This document shows positions 1-12,517 of a stretch of DNA of 64,000 nt, in pieces. The notes below the pieces were generated by a model that saw nothing but the letters and a program-made list of their open reading frames with translations, ran no database searches and had not been told where the DNA came from. How positions within the stretch are numbered: position 1 is the first letter of the stretch; each line of letters starts with the position of its first letter. The DNA comes from Auanema rhodensis (taxonomy: Eukaryota; Nematoda; Chromadorea; Rhabditida; Rhabditidae): positions 3,668,501 to 3,732,500 of the forward strand of contig OZ059900.1 in NCBI GenBank assembly GCA_964057225.1, written 5' to 3'. The translations under genes were made by a program, and so were the position numbers.

Positions 1-348
1 CGAGTATCACAGATTTTGTACCAAAAATCGGTGAGTATATGGTGTTAATGGCATAAAAACGACCATACTTAGTGTAGTAATGCTATTTGAGTGAAATTCA
101 GTGATTTAATCATTATTAGTGTATATTTGAAGACTTTTGTTATCATAGACAATAAAACTATGCTTCTGATCATGTATATGAGCGATTTAGCCAAATTAGA
201 CTCAAAACTCGGAAATTTCAAAAATTCTTTCTATTTTCGACCTTTTTTGATCAAAATGAATATATATCAGTGCAAACTCGTAAAAATAAACTTATTTCGT
301 GTATTGTGTGTTTGATTCTCGAATCTCACCGAATATGATCAAAATTTA
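1..348 (+). repeat. Representative satellite monomer (348 bp)
   Basis: First full unit, used as the phase reference. Monomer positions about 8-95 (from ACAGATTTTGTACC through CTTAGTGTAGTAA) are nearly invariant across the window. Positions about 96-175 form a first variable window that separates groups A and B. Positions about 180-260, from GAGCGATTTAGCC to TGATCAAAATGA, are a second near-invariant core. Positions about 261-335 are a second variable window (AAACTCGT versus AAGCTCAT, TCTCACCG versus TCTTAACG). The palindrome TGATCA occurs three times (167-172, 248-253, 336-341). The core contains A/T tracts spaced at about one helical turn, which would favour curved DNA. Confidence 0.95.
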
Positions 349-2434
349 CGAGTATCACAGATTTTGTACCAAAAATCGGTGAGTATATGGTGTTAAAGGC
401 ATAAAAACGACCATACTTAGTGTAGTAATGCTATTTGAGCGAAATTTAGTGATTTAAACATCATTAGTGTTTAATTAATGACTTTTGTTGTCATAGACAA
501 TAAAACTATGCTTCTGATCATGTATATGAGCGATTTAGCCAAATTAGACTCAAAACTCGGAAATTTCAAAAATTCTTTCTATTTTCGACCTTTTTTGATC
601 AAAATGAATATATATCAGTGCAAACTCATAAAAATAGACTGATTTTGTTTATTGTGTGTTTGATTTTCAAATCTTAACAAATATGATCAAAATTTACGAG
701 TATTACAGATTTTGTACCAAAAATCGGTGAGTATATGGTGTTAAAGGCATAAAAACGACCATACTTAGTGTAGTAATGCTATTTGAGCGAAAATCAGTAT
801 TTAAACATCACTAGCGTTTAATTGATGATTTTTGTTGTCATAGACAATAAAACTATGCTTCTGATCATGTATATGAGCGATTTAGCCAAATTAGACTCAA
901 AACTCGGAAATTTCAAAAATTCTTTCTATTTTCGACCTTTTTTGATCAAAATGAATATATATCAGTGCAAGCTCATAAAAATAGACTGATTTTGTGTATT
1001 GTATGTTTCATTCTCAAATCTTAACGAATATGATCAAAATTTACGAGTATTACAGATTTTGTACCAAAAATCGGTGAGTATATGGTGTTAAAGGCATAAA
1101 AACGACCATACTTAGTGTAATAAAGCTATTTGAGTGGAATTCAGTGATTTACACATTATTAGTGTAAATTTGAAGACTTTTGTTATCATAGACAGTAAAA
1201 CTATGCTTTTGATCTTATATATGAGCGATTTAGCCAAATTAGACTCAAAACTCGGAAATTTCAAAAATTCTTTCTATTTTCGACCTTTTTTGATCAAAAT
1301 GAATATATATCAGTGCAAACTCATAAAAATAGACTGATTTTGTTTATTGTGTGTTTGATTTTCAAATCTTAACGAATATGATCAAAATTTACGAGTATCA
1401 CAGATTTTGTACCAAAAATCGGTGAGTATATGGTGTTAAAGGCATAAAAACGACCATACTTAGTGTAGTAATGCTATTTGAGCGAAAATCAGTATTTAAA
1501 CATCACTAGCGTTTAATTGATGACTTTTGTTGTCATAGACAATACAACTATGCTTCTGATCATGTATATGAGCGATTTAGCCAAATTAGACTCAAAACTC
1601 GGAAATTTCAAAAATTCTTTCTATTTTCGACCTTTTTTGATCAAAATGAATATATATCAGTGCAAGCTCATAAAAATAGACTGATTTTGTGTATTGTATG
1701 TTTGATTCTCAAATCTTAACGAATATGATCAAAATTTACGAGTATTACAGATTTTGTACCAAAAATCGGTGAGTATATGGTGTTAAAGGCATAAAAACGA
1801 CCATACTTAGTGTAGTAAAGCTATTTGAGTGAAATTCAGTGATTTACACATTATTAGTGTATATTTGAAAACTTTTGTTATCATAGACAGTAAAACTATG
1901 CTTTTGATCATATATATGAGCGATTTAGCCCAATTGGACTCAAAACTCGGAAAATTCAAAAATTCTTTCTATTTTCGACCTTTTTTGATCAAAATGAATA
2001 AATATCAGTGCAAACTCATAAAAATAGACTTATTTCGTGTATTATGTGTTTGATTCTCGAATCTTAACGAATATGATCAAAATTTACAAGTATTACAGAT
2101 TTTGTACCAAAAATCGGTGAGTATATGGTGTTAAAGGCATAAAAACGACCATACTTAGTGTAGTAATGCTATTTGAGCGAAATTTAGTGATTTAAACATC
2201 ATTAGTGTTTAATTAATGACTTTTGTTGTCATAGACAATAAAACTATGCTTCTGATCATGTATATGAGCGATTTAGCCAAATTAGACTCAAAACTCGGAA
2301 ATTTCAAAAATTCTTTCTATTTTCGACCTTTTTTGATCAAAATGAATAAATATCAGTGCAAACTCGTAAAAATAAACTTATTTCGTGTATTGTGTGTTTG
2401 ATTCTCGAATCTCACCGAATATGATCAAAATTTA
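1..2434 (+). repeat. HOR unit, 7-monomer version
   Basis: Seven monomers. The first five (starting 1, 349, 697, 1044, 1392) match in order the first five of the 8-monomer units downstream. The last two (1739-2086 and 2087-2434) are different variants that replace the usual last three. The first monomer carries a rare TTAATGGCAT variant near position 47, which recurs near 2481 and 6999 and helps define unit starts. The window edge may cut the true HOR boundary. Confidence 0.8.
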
Positions 2435-5215
2435 CGAGTATCACAGATTTTGTACCAAAAATCGGTGAGTATATGGTGTTAATGGCATAAAAACGACCAT
2501 ACTTAGTGTAGTAATGCTATTTGAGTGAAATTCAGTGATTTAATCATTATTAGTGTATATTTGAAGACTTTTGTTATCATAGACAATAAAACTATGCTTC
2601 TGATCATGTATATGAGCGATTTAGCCAAATTAGACTCAAAACTCGGAAATTTCAAAAATTCTTTCTATTTTCGACCTTTTTTGATCAAAATGAATATATA
2701 TCAGTGCAAACTCGTAAAAATAAACTTATTTCGTGTATTGTGTGTTTGATTCTCGAATCTCACCGAATATGATCAAAATTTACGAGTATCACAGATTTTG
2801 TACCAAAAATCGGTGAGTATATGGTGTTAAAGGCATAAAAACGACCATACTTAGTGTAGTAATGCTATTTGAGCGAAATTTAGTGATTTAAACATCATTA
2901 GTGTTTAATTAATGACTTTTGTTGTCATAGACAATAAAACTATGCTTCTGATCATGTATATGAGCGATTTAGCCAAATTAGACTCAAAACTCGGAAATTT
3001 CAAAAATTCTTTCTATTTTCGACCTTTTTTGATCAAAATGAATATATATCAGTGCAAACTCATAAAAATAGACTGATTTTGTTTATTGTGTGTTTGATTT
3101 TCAAATCTTAACAAATATGATCAAAATTTACGAGTATTACAGATTTTGTACCAAAAATCGGTGAGTATATGGTGTTAAAGGCATAAAAACGACCATACTT
3201 AGTGTAGTAATGCTATTTGAGCGAAAATCAGTATTTAAACATCACTAGCGTTTAATTGATGATTTTTGTTGTCATAGACAATAAAACTATGCTTCTGATC
3301 ATGTATATGAGCGATTTAGCCAAATTAGACTCAAAACTCGGAAATTTCAAAAATTCTTTCTATTTTCGACCTTTTTTGATCAAAATGAATATATATCAGT
3401 GCAAGCTCATAAAAATAGACTGATTTTGTGTATTGTATGTTTCATTCTCAAATCTTAACGAATATGATCAAAATTTACGAGTATTACAGATTTTGTACCA
3501 AAAATCGGTGAGTATATGGTGTTAAAGGCATAAAAACGACCATACTTAGTGTAGTAAAGCTATTTGAGTGGAATTCAGTGATTTACACATTATTAGTGTA
3601 AATTTGAAGACTTTTGTTATCATAGACAGTAAAACTATGCTTTTGATCTTATATATGAGCGATTTAGCCAAATTAGACTCAAAACTCGGAAATTTCAAAA
3701 ATTCTTTCTATTTTCGACCATTTTGATCAAAATGAATATATATCAGTGCAAACTCATAAAAATAGACTGATTTTGTTTATTGTGTGTTTGATTTTCAAAT
3801 CTTAACGAATATGATCAAAATTTACGAGTATCACAGATTTTGTACCAAAAATCGGTGAGTATATGGTGTTAAAGGCATAAAAACGACCATACTTAGTGTA
3901 GTAATGCTATTTGAGCGAAAATCAGTATTTAAACATCACTAGCGTTTAATTGATGACTTTTGTTGTCATAGACAATACAACTATGCTTCTGATCATGTAT
4001 ATGAGCGATTTAGCCAAATTAGACTCAAAACTCGGAAATTTCAAAAATTCTTTCTATTTTCGACCTTTTTTGATCAAAATGAATATATATCAGTGCAAGC
4101 TCATAAAAATAGACTGATTTTGTGTATTGTATGTTTGATTCTCAAATCTTAACGAATATGATCAAAATTTACGAGTATTACAGATTTTGTACCAAAAATC
4201 GTTGAGTATATGGTGTTAAAGGCATAAAAACGACCATACTTAGTGTAGTAAAGCTATTTGAGTGAAATTCAGTGATTTAAACATCACTAGCGTTTAATTG
4301 ATGACTTTTGTTGTCATAGACAATAAAACTATGCTTCTGATCATGTATATGAGCGATTTAGCCAAATTAGACTCAAAACTCGGAAATTTCAAAAATTATT
4401 TCTATTTTCGACCTTTTTTGATCAAAATGAATATATATCAGTGCAAGCTCATAAAAATAGACTGATTTTGTGTATTGTATGTTTGATTCTCAAATCTTAA
4501 CGAATATGATCAAAATTTACGAGTATTACAGATTTTGTACCAAAAATCGTTGAGTATATGGTGTTAAAGGCATAAAAACGACCATACTTAGTGTAGTAAA
4601 GCTATTTGAGTGAAATTCAGTGATTTACACATTATTAGTGTATATTTGAAGACTTTTGTTATCATAGACAGTAAAACTATGCTTTTGATCATATATATGA
4701 GCGATTTAGCCAAATTAGACTCAAAACTCGGAAATTTCAAAAATTCTTTCTATTTTCGACCTTTTTTGATCAAAATGAATATATATCAGTGCAAGCTCAT
4801 AAAAATAGACTGATTTTGTGTATTGTATGTTTGATTCTCAAATCTTAACGAATATGATCAAAATTTACGAGTATTACAGATTTTGTACCAAAAATCGGTG
4901 AGTATATGGTGTTAAAGGCATAAAAACGACCATACTTAGTGTAGTAAAGCTATTTGAGTGAAATTCAGTGATTTACACATCATTAGTGTATATTTGAAGA
5001 CTTTTGTTATCATAGACAGTAAAACTATGCTTTTGATCATATATATGAGCGATTTAGCCCAATTGGACTCAAAACTCGGAAAATTCAAAAATTCTTTCTA
5101 TTTTCGACCTTTTTTGATCAAAATGATTAAATATCAGTGCAAACTCGTCAAAATAAACTTATTTCGTGTATTGTGTGTTTGATTCTCGAATCTCACCGAA
5201 TATGATCAAAATTTA
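2435..5215 (+). repeat. HOR unit, 8-monomer version, copy 1 (2,781 bp)
   Basis: Eight monomers in the order seen again at 6954 and 9736. Its fourth monomer (3478-3824) has CGACCATTTTGATC where all others have CGACCTTTTTTGATC, a one-base loss plus a T-to-A change, so this unit is 2,781 rather than 2,782 bp. The fifth monomer carries ACAATACAAC in place of ACAATAAAAC, a variant shared with units at 1 and 6954. Confidence 0.85.
4172..4519 (+). repeat. Hybrid A/B monomer
   Basis: The left part reads GAGTGAAATTCAGTGATTTA as in group A monomers, then switches to AACATCACTAGCGTTTAATT as in group B. Equivalent hybrids sit at 8692-9039 and 11474-11821, the sixth position of each 8-monomer HOR. The switch within a few bases suggests an old recombination or conversion tract between two monomer types, later spread with the HOR. 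Confidence 0.7.
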
Positions 5216-6953
5216 CGAGTATTACAGATTTTGTACCAAAAATCGGTGAGTATATGGTGTTAAAGGCATAAAAACGACCATACTTAGTGTAGTAATGCTA
5301 TTTGAGTGAAATTCAGTGATTTAATCATTATTAGTGTATATTTGAAGACTTTTGTTATCATAGACAATAAAACTATGCTTCTGATCATGTATATGAGCGA
5401 TTTAGCCAAATTAGACTCAAAACTCGGAAATTTCAAAAATTCTTTCTATTTTCGACCTTTTTTGATCAAAATGAATATATATCAGTGCAAACTCGTAAAA
5501 ATAAACTTATTTCGTGTATTGTGTGTTTGATTCTCGAATCTCACCGAATATGATCAAAATTTACGAGTATCACAGATTTTGTACCAAAAATCGGTGAGTA
5601 TATGGTGTTAAAGGCATAAAAACGACCATACTTAGTGTAGTAATGCTATTTGAGCGAAATTTAGTGATTTAAACATCATTAGTGTTTAATTAATGACTTT
5701 TGTTGTCATAGACAATAAAACTATGCTTCTGATCATGTATATGAGCGATTTAGCCAAATTAGACTCAAAACTCGGAAATTTCAAAAATTCTTTCTATTTT
5801 CGACCTTTTTTGATCAAAATGAATATATATCAGTGCAAACTCATAAAAATAGACTGATTTTGTTTATTGTGTGTTTGATTTTCAAATCTTAACGAATATG
5901 ATCAAAATTTACGAGTATTACAGATTTTGTACCAAAAATCGGTGAGTATATGGTGTTAAAGGCATAAAAACGACCATACTTAGTGTAGTAATGCTATTTG
6001 AGCGAAAATCAGTATTTAAACATCACTAGCGTTTAATTGATGATTTTTGTTGTCATAGACAATAAAACTATGCTTCTGATCATGTATATGAGCGATTTAG
6101 CCAAATTAGACTCAAAACTCGGAAATTTCAAAAATTCTTTCTATTTTCGACCTTTTTTGATCAAAATGAATATATATCAGTGCAAGCTCATAAAAATAGA
6201 CTGATTTTGTGTATTGTATGTTTCATTCTCAAATCTTAACGAATATGATCAAAATTTACGAGTATTACAGATTTTGTACCAAAAATCGGTGAGTATATGG
6301 TGTTAAAGGCATAAAAACGACCATACTTAGTGTAGTAAAGCTATTTGAGTGGAATTCAGTGATTTACACATTATTAGTGTAAATTTGAAGACTTTTGTTA
6401 TCATAGACAGTAAAACTATGCTTTTGATCTTATATATGAGCGATTTAGCCAAATTAGACTCAAAACTCGGAAATTTCAAAAATTCTTTCTATTTTCGACC
6501 TTTTTTGATCAAAATGAATATATATCAGTGCAAACTCATAAAAATAGACTGATTTTGTTTATTGTGTGTTTGATTTTCAAATCTTAACGAATATGATCAA
6601 AATTTACGAGTATCACAGATTTTGTACCAAAAATCGGTGAGTATATGGTGTTAAAGGCATAAAAACGACCATACTTAGTGTAGTAATGCTATTTGAGCGA
6701 AAATCAGTATTTAAACATCACTAGCGTTTAATTGATGACTTTTGTTGTCATAGACAATAAAACTATGCTTCTGATCATGTATATGAGCGATTTAGCCAAA
6801 TTAGACTCAAAACTCGGAAATTTCAAAAATTCTTTCTATTTTCGACCTTTTTTGATCAAAATGAATATATATCAGTGCAAGCTCATAAAAATAGACTGAT
6901 TTTGTGTATTGTATGTTTGATTCTCAAATCTTAACGAATATGATCAAAATTTA
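5216..6953 (+). repeat. HOR unit, 5-monomer version (1,738 bp)
   Basis: Contains the first five monomer variants of the 8-monomer unit and lacks the last three. It is joined directly to the next full unit at 6954. This is what an unequal exchange in register between monomers would leave behind. Confidence 0.85.
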
Positions 6954-9735
6954 CGAGTATCACAGATTTTGTACCAAAAATCGGTGAGTATATGGTGTTA
7001 ATGGCATAAAAACGACCATACTTAGTGTAGTAATGCTATTTGAGTGAAATTCAGTGATTTAATCATTATTAGTGTATATTTGAAGACTTTTGTTATCATA
7101 GACAATAAAACTATGCTTCTGATCATGTATATGAGCGATTTAGCCAAATTAGACTCAAAACTCGGAAATTTCAAAAATTCTTTCTATTTTCGACCTTTTT
7201 TGATCAAAATGAATATATATCAGTGCAAACTCGTAAAAATAAACTTATTTCGTGTATTGTGTGTTTGATTCTCGAATCTCACCGAATATGATCAAAATTT
7301 ACGAGTATCACAGATTTTGTACCAAAAATCGGTGAGTATATGGTGTTAAAGGCATAAAAACGACCATACTTAGTGTAGTAATGCTATTTGAGCGAAATTT
7401 AGTGATTTAAACATCATTAGTGTTTAATTAATGACTTTTGTTGTCATAGACAATAAAACTATGCTTCTGATCATGTATATGAGCGATTTAGCCAAATTAG
7501 ACTCAAAACTCGGAAATTTCAAAAATTCTTTCTATTTTCGACCTTTTTTGATCAAAATGAATATATATCAGTGCAAACTCATAAAAATAGACTGATTTTG
7601 TTTATTGTGTGTTTGATTTTCAAATCTTAACAAATATGATCAAAATTTACGAGTATTACAGATTTTGTACCAAAAATCGGTGAGTATATGGTGTTAAAGG
7701 CATAAAAACGACCATACTTAGTGTAGTAATGCTATTTGAGCGAAAATCAGTATTTAAACATCACTAGCGTTTAATTGATGATTTTTGTTGTCATAGACAA
7801 TAAAACTATGCTTCTGATCATGTATATGAGCGATTTAGCCAAATTAGACTCAAAACTCGGAAATTTCAAAAATTCTTTCTATTTTCGACCTTTTTTGATC
7901 AAAATGAATATATATCAGTGCAAGCTCATAAAAATAGACTGATTTTGTGTATTGTATGTTTCATTCTCAAATCTTAACGAATATGATCAAAATTTACGAG
8001 TATTACAGATTTTGTACCAAAAATCGGTGAGTATATGGTGTTAAAGGCATAAAAACGACCATACTTAGTGTAGTAAAGCTATTTGAGTGGAATTCAGTGA
8101 TTTACACATTATTAGTGTAAATTTGAAGACTTTTGTTATCATAGACAGTAAAACTATGCTTTTGATCTTATATATGAGCGATTTAGCCAAATTAGACTCA
8201 AAACTCGGAAATTTCAAAAATTCTTTCTATTTTCGACCTTTTTTGATCAAAATGAATATATATCAGTGCAAACTCATAAAAATAGACTGATTTTGTTTAT
8301 TGTGTGTTTGATTTTCAAATCTTAACGAATATGATCAAAATTTACGAGTATCACAGATTTTGTACCAAAAATCGGTGAGTATATGGTGTTAAAGGCATAA
8401 AAACGACCATACTTAGTGTAGTAATGCTATTTGAGCGAAAATCAGTATTTAAACATCACTAGCGTTTAATTGATGACTTTTGTTGTCATAGACAATACAA
8501 CTATGCTTCTGATCATGTATATGAGCGATTTAGCCAAATTAGACTCAAAACTCGGAAATTTCAAAAATTCTTTCTATTTTCGACCTTTTTTGATCAAAAT
8601 GAATATATATCAGTGCAAGCTCATAAAAATAGACTGATTTTGTGTATTGTATGTTTGATTCTCAAATCTTAACGAATATGATCAAAATTTACGAGTATTA
8701 CAGATTTTGTACCAAAAATCGTTGAGTATATGGTGTTAAAGGCATAAAAACGACCATACTTAGTGTAGTAAAGCTATTTGAGTGAAATTCAGTGATTTAA
8801 ACATCACTAGCGTTTAATTGATGACTTTTGTTGTCATAGACAATAAAACTATGCTTCTGATCATGTATATGAGCGATTTAGCCAAATTAGACTCAAAACT
8901 CGGAAATTTCAAAAATTATTTCTATTTTCGACCTTTTTTGATCAAAATGAATATATATCAGTGCAAGCTCATAAAAATAGACTGATTTTGTGTATTGTAT
9001 GTTTGATTCTCAAATCTTAACGAATATGATCAAAATTTACGAGTATTACAGATTTTGTACCAAAAATCGTTGAGTATATGGTGTTAAAGGCATAAAAACG
9101 ACCATACTTAGTGTAGTAAAGCTATTTGAGTGAAATTCAGTGATTTACACATTATTAGTGTATATTTGAAGACTTTTGTTATCATAGACAGTAAAACTAT
9201 GCTTTTGATCATATATATGAGCGATTTAGCCAAATTAGACTCAAAACTCGGAAATTTCAAAAATTCTTTCTATTTTCGACCTTTTTTGATCAAAATGAAT
9301 ATATATCAGTGCAAGCTCATAAAAATAGACTGATTTTGTGTATTGTATGTTTGATTCTCAAATCTTAACGAATATGATCAAAATTTACGAGTATTACAGA
9401 TTTTGTACCAAAAATCGGTGAGTATATGGTGTTAAAGGCATAAAAACGACCATACTTAGTGTAGTAAAGCTATTTGAGTGAAATTCAGTGATTTACACAT
9501 CATTAGTGTATATTTGAAGACTTTTGTTATCATAGACAGTAAAACTATGCTTTTGATCATATATATGAGCGATTTAGCCCAATTGGACTCAAAACTCGGA
9601 AAATTCAAAAATTCTTTCTATTTTCGACCTTTTTTGATCAAAATGATTAAATATCAGTGCAAACTCGTCAAAATAAACTTATTTCGTGTATTGTGTGTTT
9701 GATTCTCGAATCTCACCGAATATGATCAAAATTTA
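6954..9735 (+). repeat. HOR unit, 8-monomer version, copy 2 (2,782 bp)
   Basis: Same monomer order as 2435-5215 and nearly identical base for base. It shares the TTAATGGCAT marker near 6999, the ACAATACAAC marker near 8493, and the AAAATTATTTC variant in its sixth monomer. Confidence 0.87.
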
Positions 9736-12517
9736 CGAGTATTACAGATTTTGTACCAAAAATCGGTGAGTATATGGTGTTAAAGGCATAAAAACGACCA
9801 TACTTAGTGTAGTAATGCTATTTGAGTGAAATTCAGTGATTTAATCATTATTAGTGTATATTTGAAGACTTTTGTTATCATAGACAATAAAACTATGCTT
9901 CTGATCATGTATATGAGCGATTTAGCCAAATTAGACTCAAAACTCGGAAATTTCAAAAATTCTTTCTATTTTCGACCTTTTTTGATCAAAATGAATATAT
10001 ATCAGTGCAAACTCGTAAAAATAAACTTATTTCGTGTATTGTGTGTTTGATTCTCGAATCTCACCGAATATGATCAAAATTTACGAGTATCACAGATTTT
10101 GTACCAAAAATCGGTGAGTATATGGTGTTAAAGGCATAAAAACGACCATACTTAGTGTAGTAATGCTATTTGAGCGAAATTTAGTGATTTAAACATCATT
10201 AGTGTTTAATTAATGACTTTTGTTGTCATAGACAATAAAACTATGCTTCTGATCATGTATATGAGCGATTTAGCCAAATTAGACTCAAAACTCGGAAATT
10301 TCAAAAATTCTTTCTATTTTCGACCTTTTTTGATCAAAATGAATATATATCAGTGCAAACTCATAAAAATAGACTGATTTTGTTTATTGTGTGTTTGATT
10401 TTCAAATCTTAACGAATATGATCAAAATTTACGAGTATTACAGATTTTGTACCAAAAATCGGTGAGTATATGGTGTTAAAGGCATAAAAACGACCATACT
10501 TAGTGTAGTAATGCTATTTGAGCGAAAATCAGTATTTAAACATCACTAGCGTTTAATTGATGATTTTTGTTGTCATAGACAATAAAACTATGCTTCTGAT
10601 CATGTATATGAGCGATTTAGCCAAATTAGACTCAAAACTCGGAAATTTCAAAAATTCTTTCTATTTTCGACCTTTTTTGATCAAAATGAATATATATCAG
10701 TGCAAGCTCATAAAAATAGACTGATTTTGTGTATTGTATGTTTCATTCTCAAATCTTAACGAATATGATCAAAATTTACGAGTATTACAGATTTTGTACC
10801 AAAAATCGGTGAGTATATGGTGTTAAAGGCATAAAAACGACCATACTTAGTGTAGTAAAGCTATTTGAGTGGAATTCAGTGATTTACACATTATTAGTGT
10901 AAATTTGAAGACTTTTGTTATCATAGACAGTAAAACTATGCTTTTGATCTTATATATGAGCGATTTAGCCAAATTAGACTCAAAACTCGGAAATTTCAAA
11001 AATTCTTTCTATTTTCGACCTTTTTTGATCAAAATGAATATATATCAGTGCAAACTCATAAAAATAGACTGATTTTGTTTATTGTGTGTTTGATTTTCAA
11101 ATCTTAACGAATATGATCAAAATTTACGAGTATCACAGATTTTGTACCAAAAATCGGTGAGTATATGGTGTTAAAGGCATAAAAACGACCATACTTAGTG
11201 TAGTAATGCTATTTGAGCGAAAATCAGTATTTAAACATCACTAGCGTTTAATTGATGACTTTTGTTGTCATAGACAATAAAACTATGCTTCTGATCATGT
11301 ATATGAGCGATTTAGCCAAATTAGACTCAAAACTCGGAAATTTCAAAAATTCTTTCTATTTTCGACCTTTTTTGATCAAAATGAATATATATCAGTGCAA
11401 GCTCATAAAAATAGACTGATTTTGTGTATTGTATGTTTGATTCTCAAATCTTAACGAATATGATCAAAATTTACGAGTATTACAGATTTTGTACCAAAAA
11501 TCGTTGAGTATATGGTGTTAAAGGCATAAAAACGACCATACTTAGTGTAGTAAAGCTATTTGAGTGAAATTCAGTGATTTAAACATCACTAGCGTTTAAT
11601 TGATGACTTTTGTTGTCATAGACAATAAAACTATGCTTCTGATCATGTATATGAGCGATTTAGCCAAATTAGACTCAAAACTCGGAAATTTCAAAAATTC
11701 TTTCTATTTTCGACCTTTTTTGATCAAAATGAATATATATCAGTGCAAGCTCATAAAAATAGACTGATTTTGTGTATTGTATGTTTGATTCTCAAATCTT
11801 AACGAATATGATCAAAATTTACGAGTATTACAGATTTTGTACCAAAAATCGTTGAGTATATGGTGTTAAAGGCATAAAAACGACCATACTTAGTGTAGTA
11901 AAGCTATTTGAGTGAAATTCAGTGATTTACACATTATTAGTGTATATTTGAAGACTTTTGTTATCATAGACAGTAAAACTATGCTTTTGATCATATATAT
12001 GAGCGATTTAGCCAAATTAGACTCAAAACTCGGAAATTTCAAAAATTCTTTCTATTTTCGACCTTTTTTGATCAAAATGAATATATATCAGTGCAAGCTC
12101 ATAAAAATAGACTGATTTTGTGTATTGTATGTTTGATTCTCAAATCTTAACGAATATGATCAAAATTTACGAGTATTACAGATTTTGTACCAAAAATCGG
12201 TGAGTATATGGTGTTAAAGGCATAAAAACGACCATACTTAGTGTAGTAAAGCTATTTGAGTGAAATTCAGTGATTTACACATCATTAGTGTATATTTGAA
12301 GACTTTTGTTATCATAGACAGTAAAACTATGCTTTTGATCATATATATGAGCGATTTAGCCCAATTGGACTCAAAACTCGGAAAATTCAAAAATTCTTTC
12401 TATTTTCGACCTTTTTTGATCAAAATGAATAAATATCAGTGCAAACTCGTAAAAATAAACTTATTTCGTGTATTGTGTGTTTGATTCTCGAATCTCACCG
12501 AATATGATCAAAATTTA
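9736..12517 (+). repeat. HOR unit, 8-monomer version, copy 3 (2,782 bp)
   Basis: Same order as 6954-9735. The fifth and sixth monomers lack the private variants of copies 1 and 2 (ACAATAAAAC and AAAATTCTTTC here). The last monomer ends with AATGAATAAATATC and CTCGTAAAAAT rather than AATGATTAAATATC and CTCGTCAAAAT. So copy 3 is a slightly different haplotype of the same unit. Confidence 0.87.

Noticed and set aside
137-153. Small inverted repeat ATGAC-TTTTGTT-GTCAT in group B monomers (shown at the equivalent position) as a functional hairpin
   Set aside because: A five-base stem is short and is broken in group A by two changes that do not compensate, so there is no sign of selection on pairing.
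91-315. Open frames of 61-74 codons in about half of the monomers, with a common MSDLAKLDSKLG core, on both halves of the array
   Set aside because: They arise because the most conserved stretch of the satellite happens to lack stops in one frame. Many need a GTG start, which is not expected in an animal gene. Ends shift with single-base variants, other monomers break the frame, and no promoter or splice context is seen.
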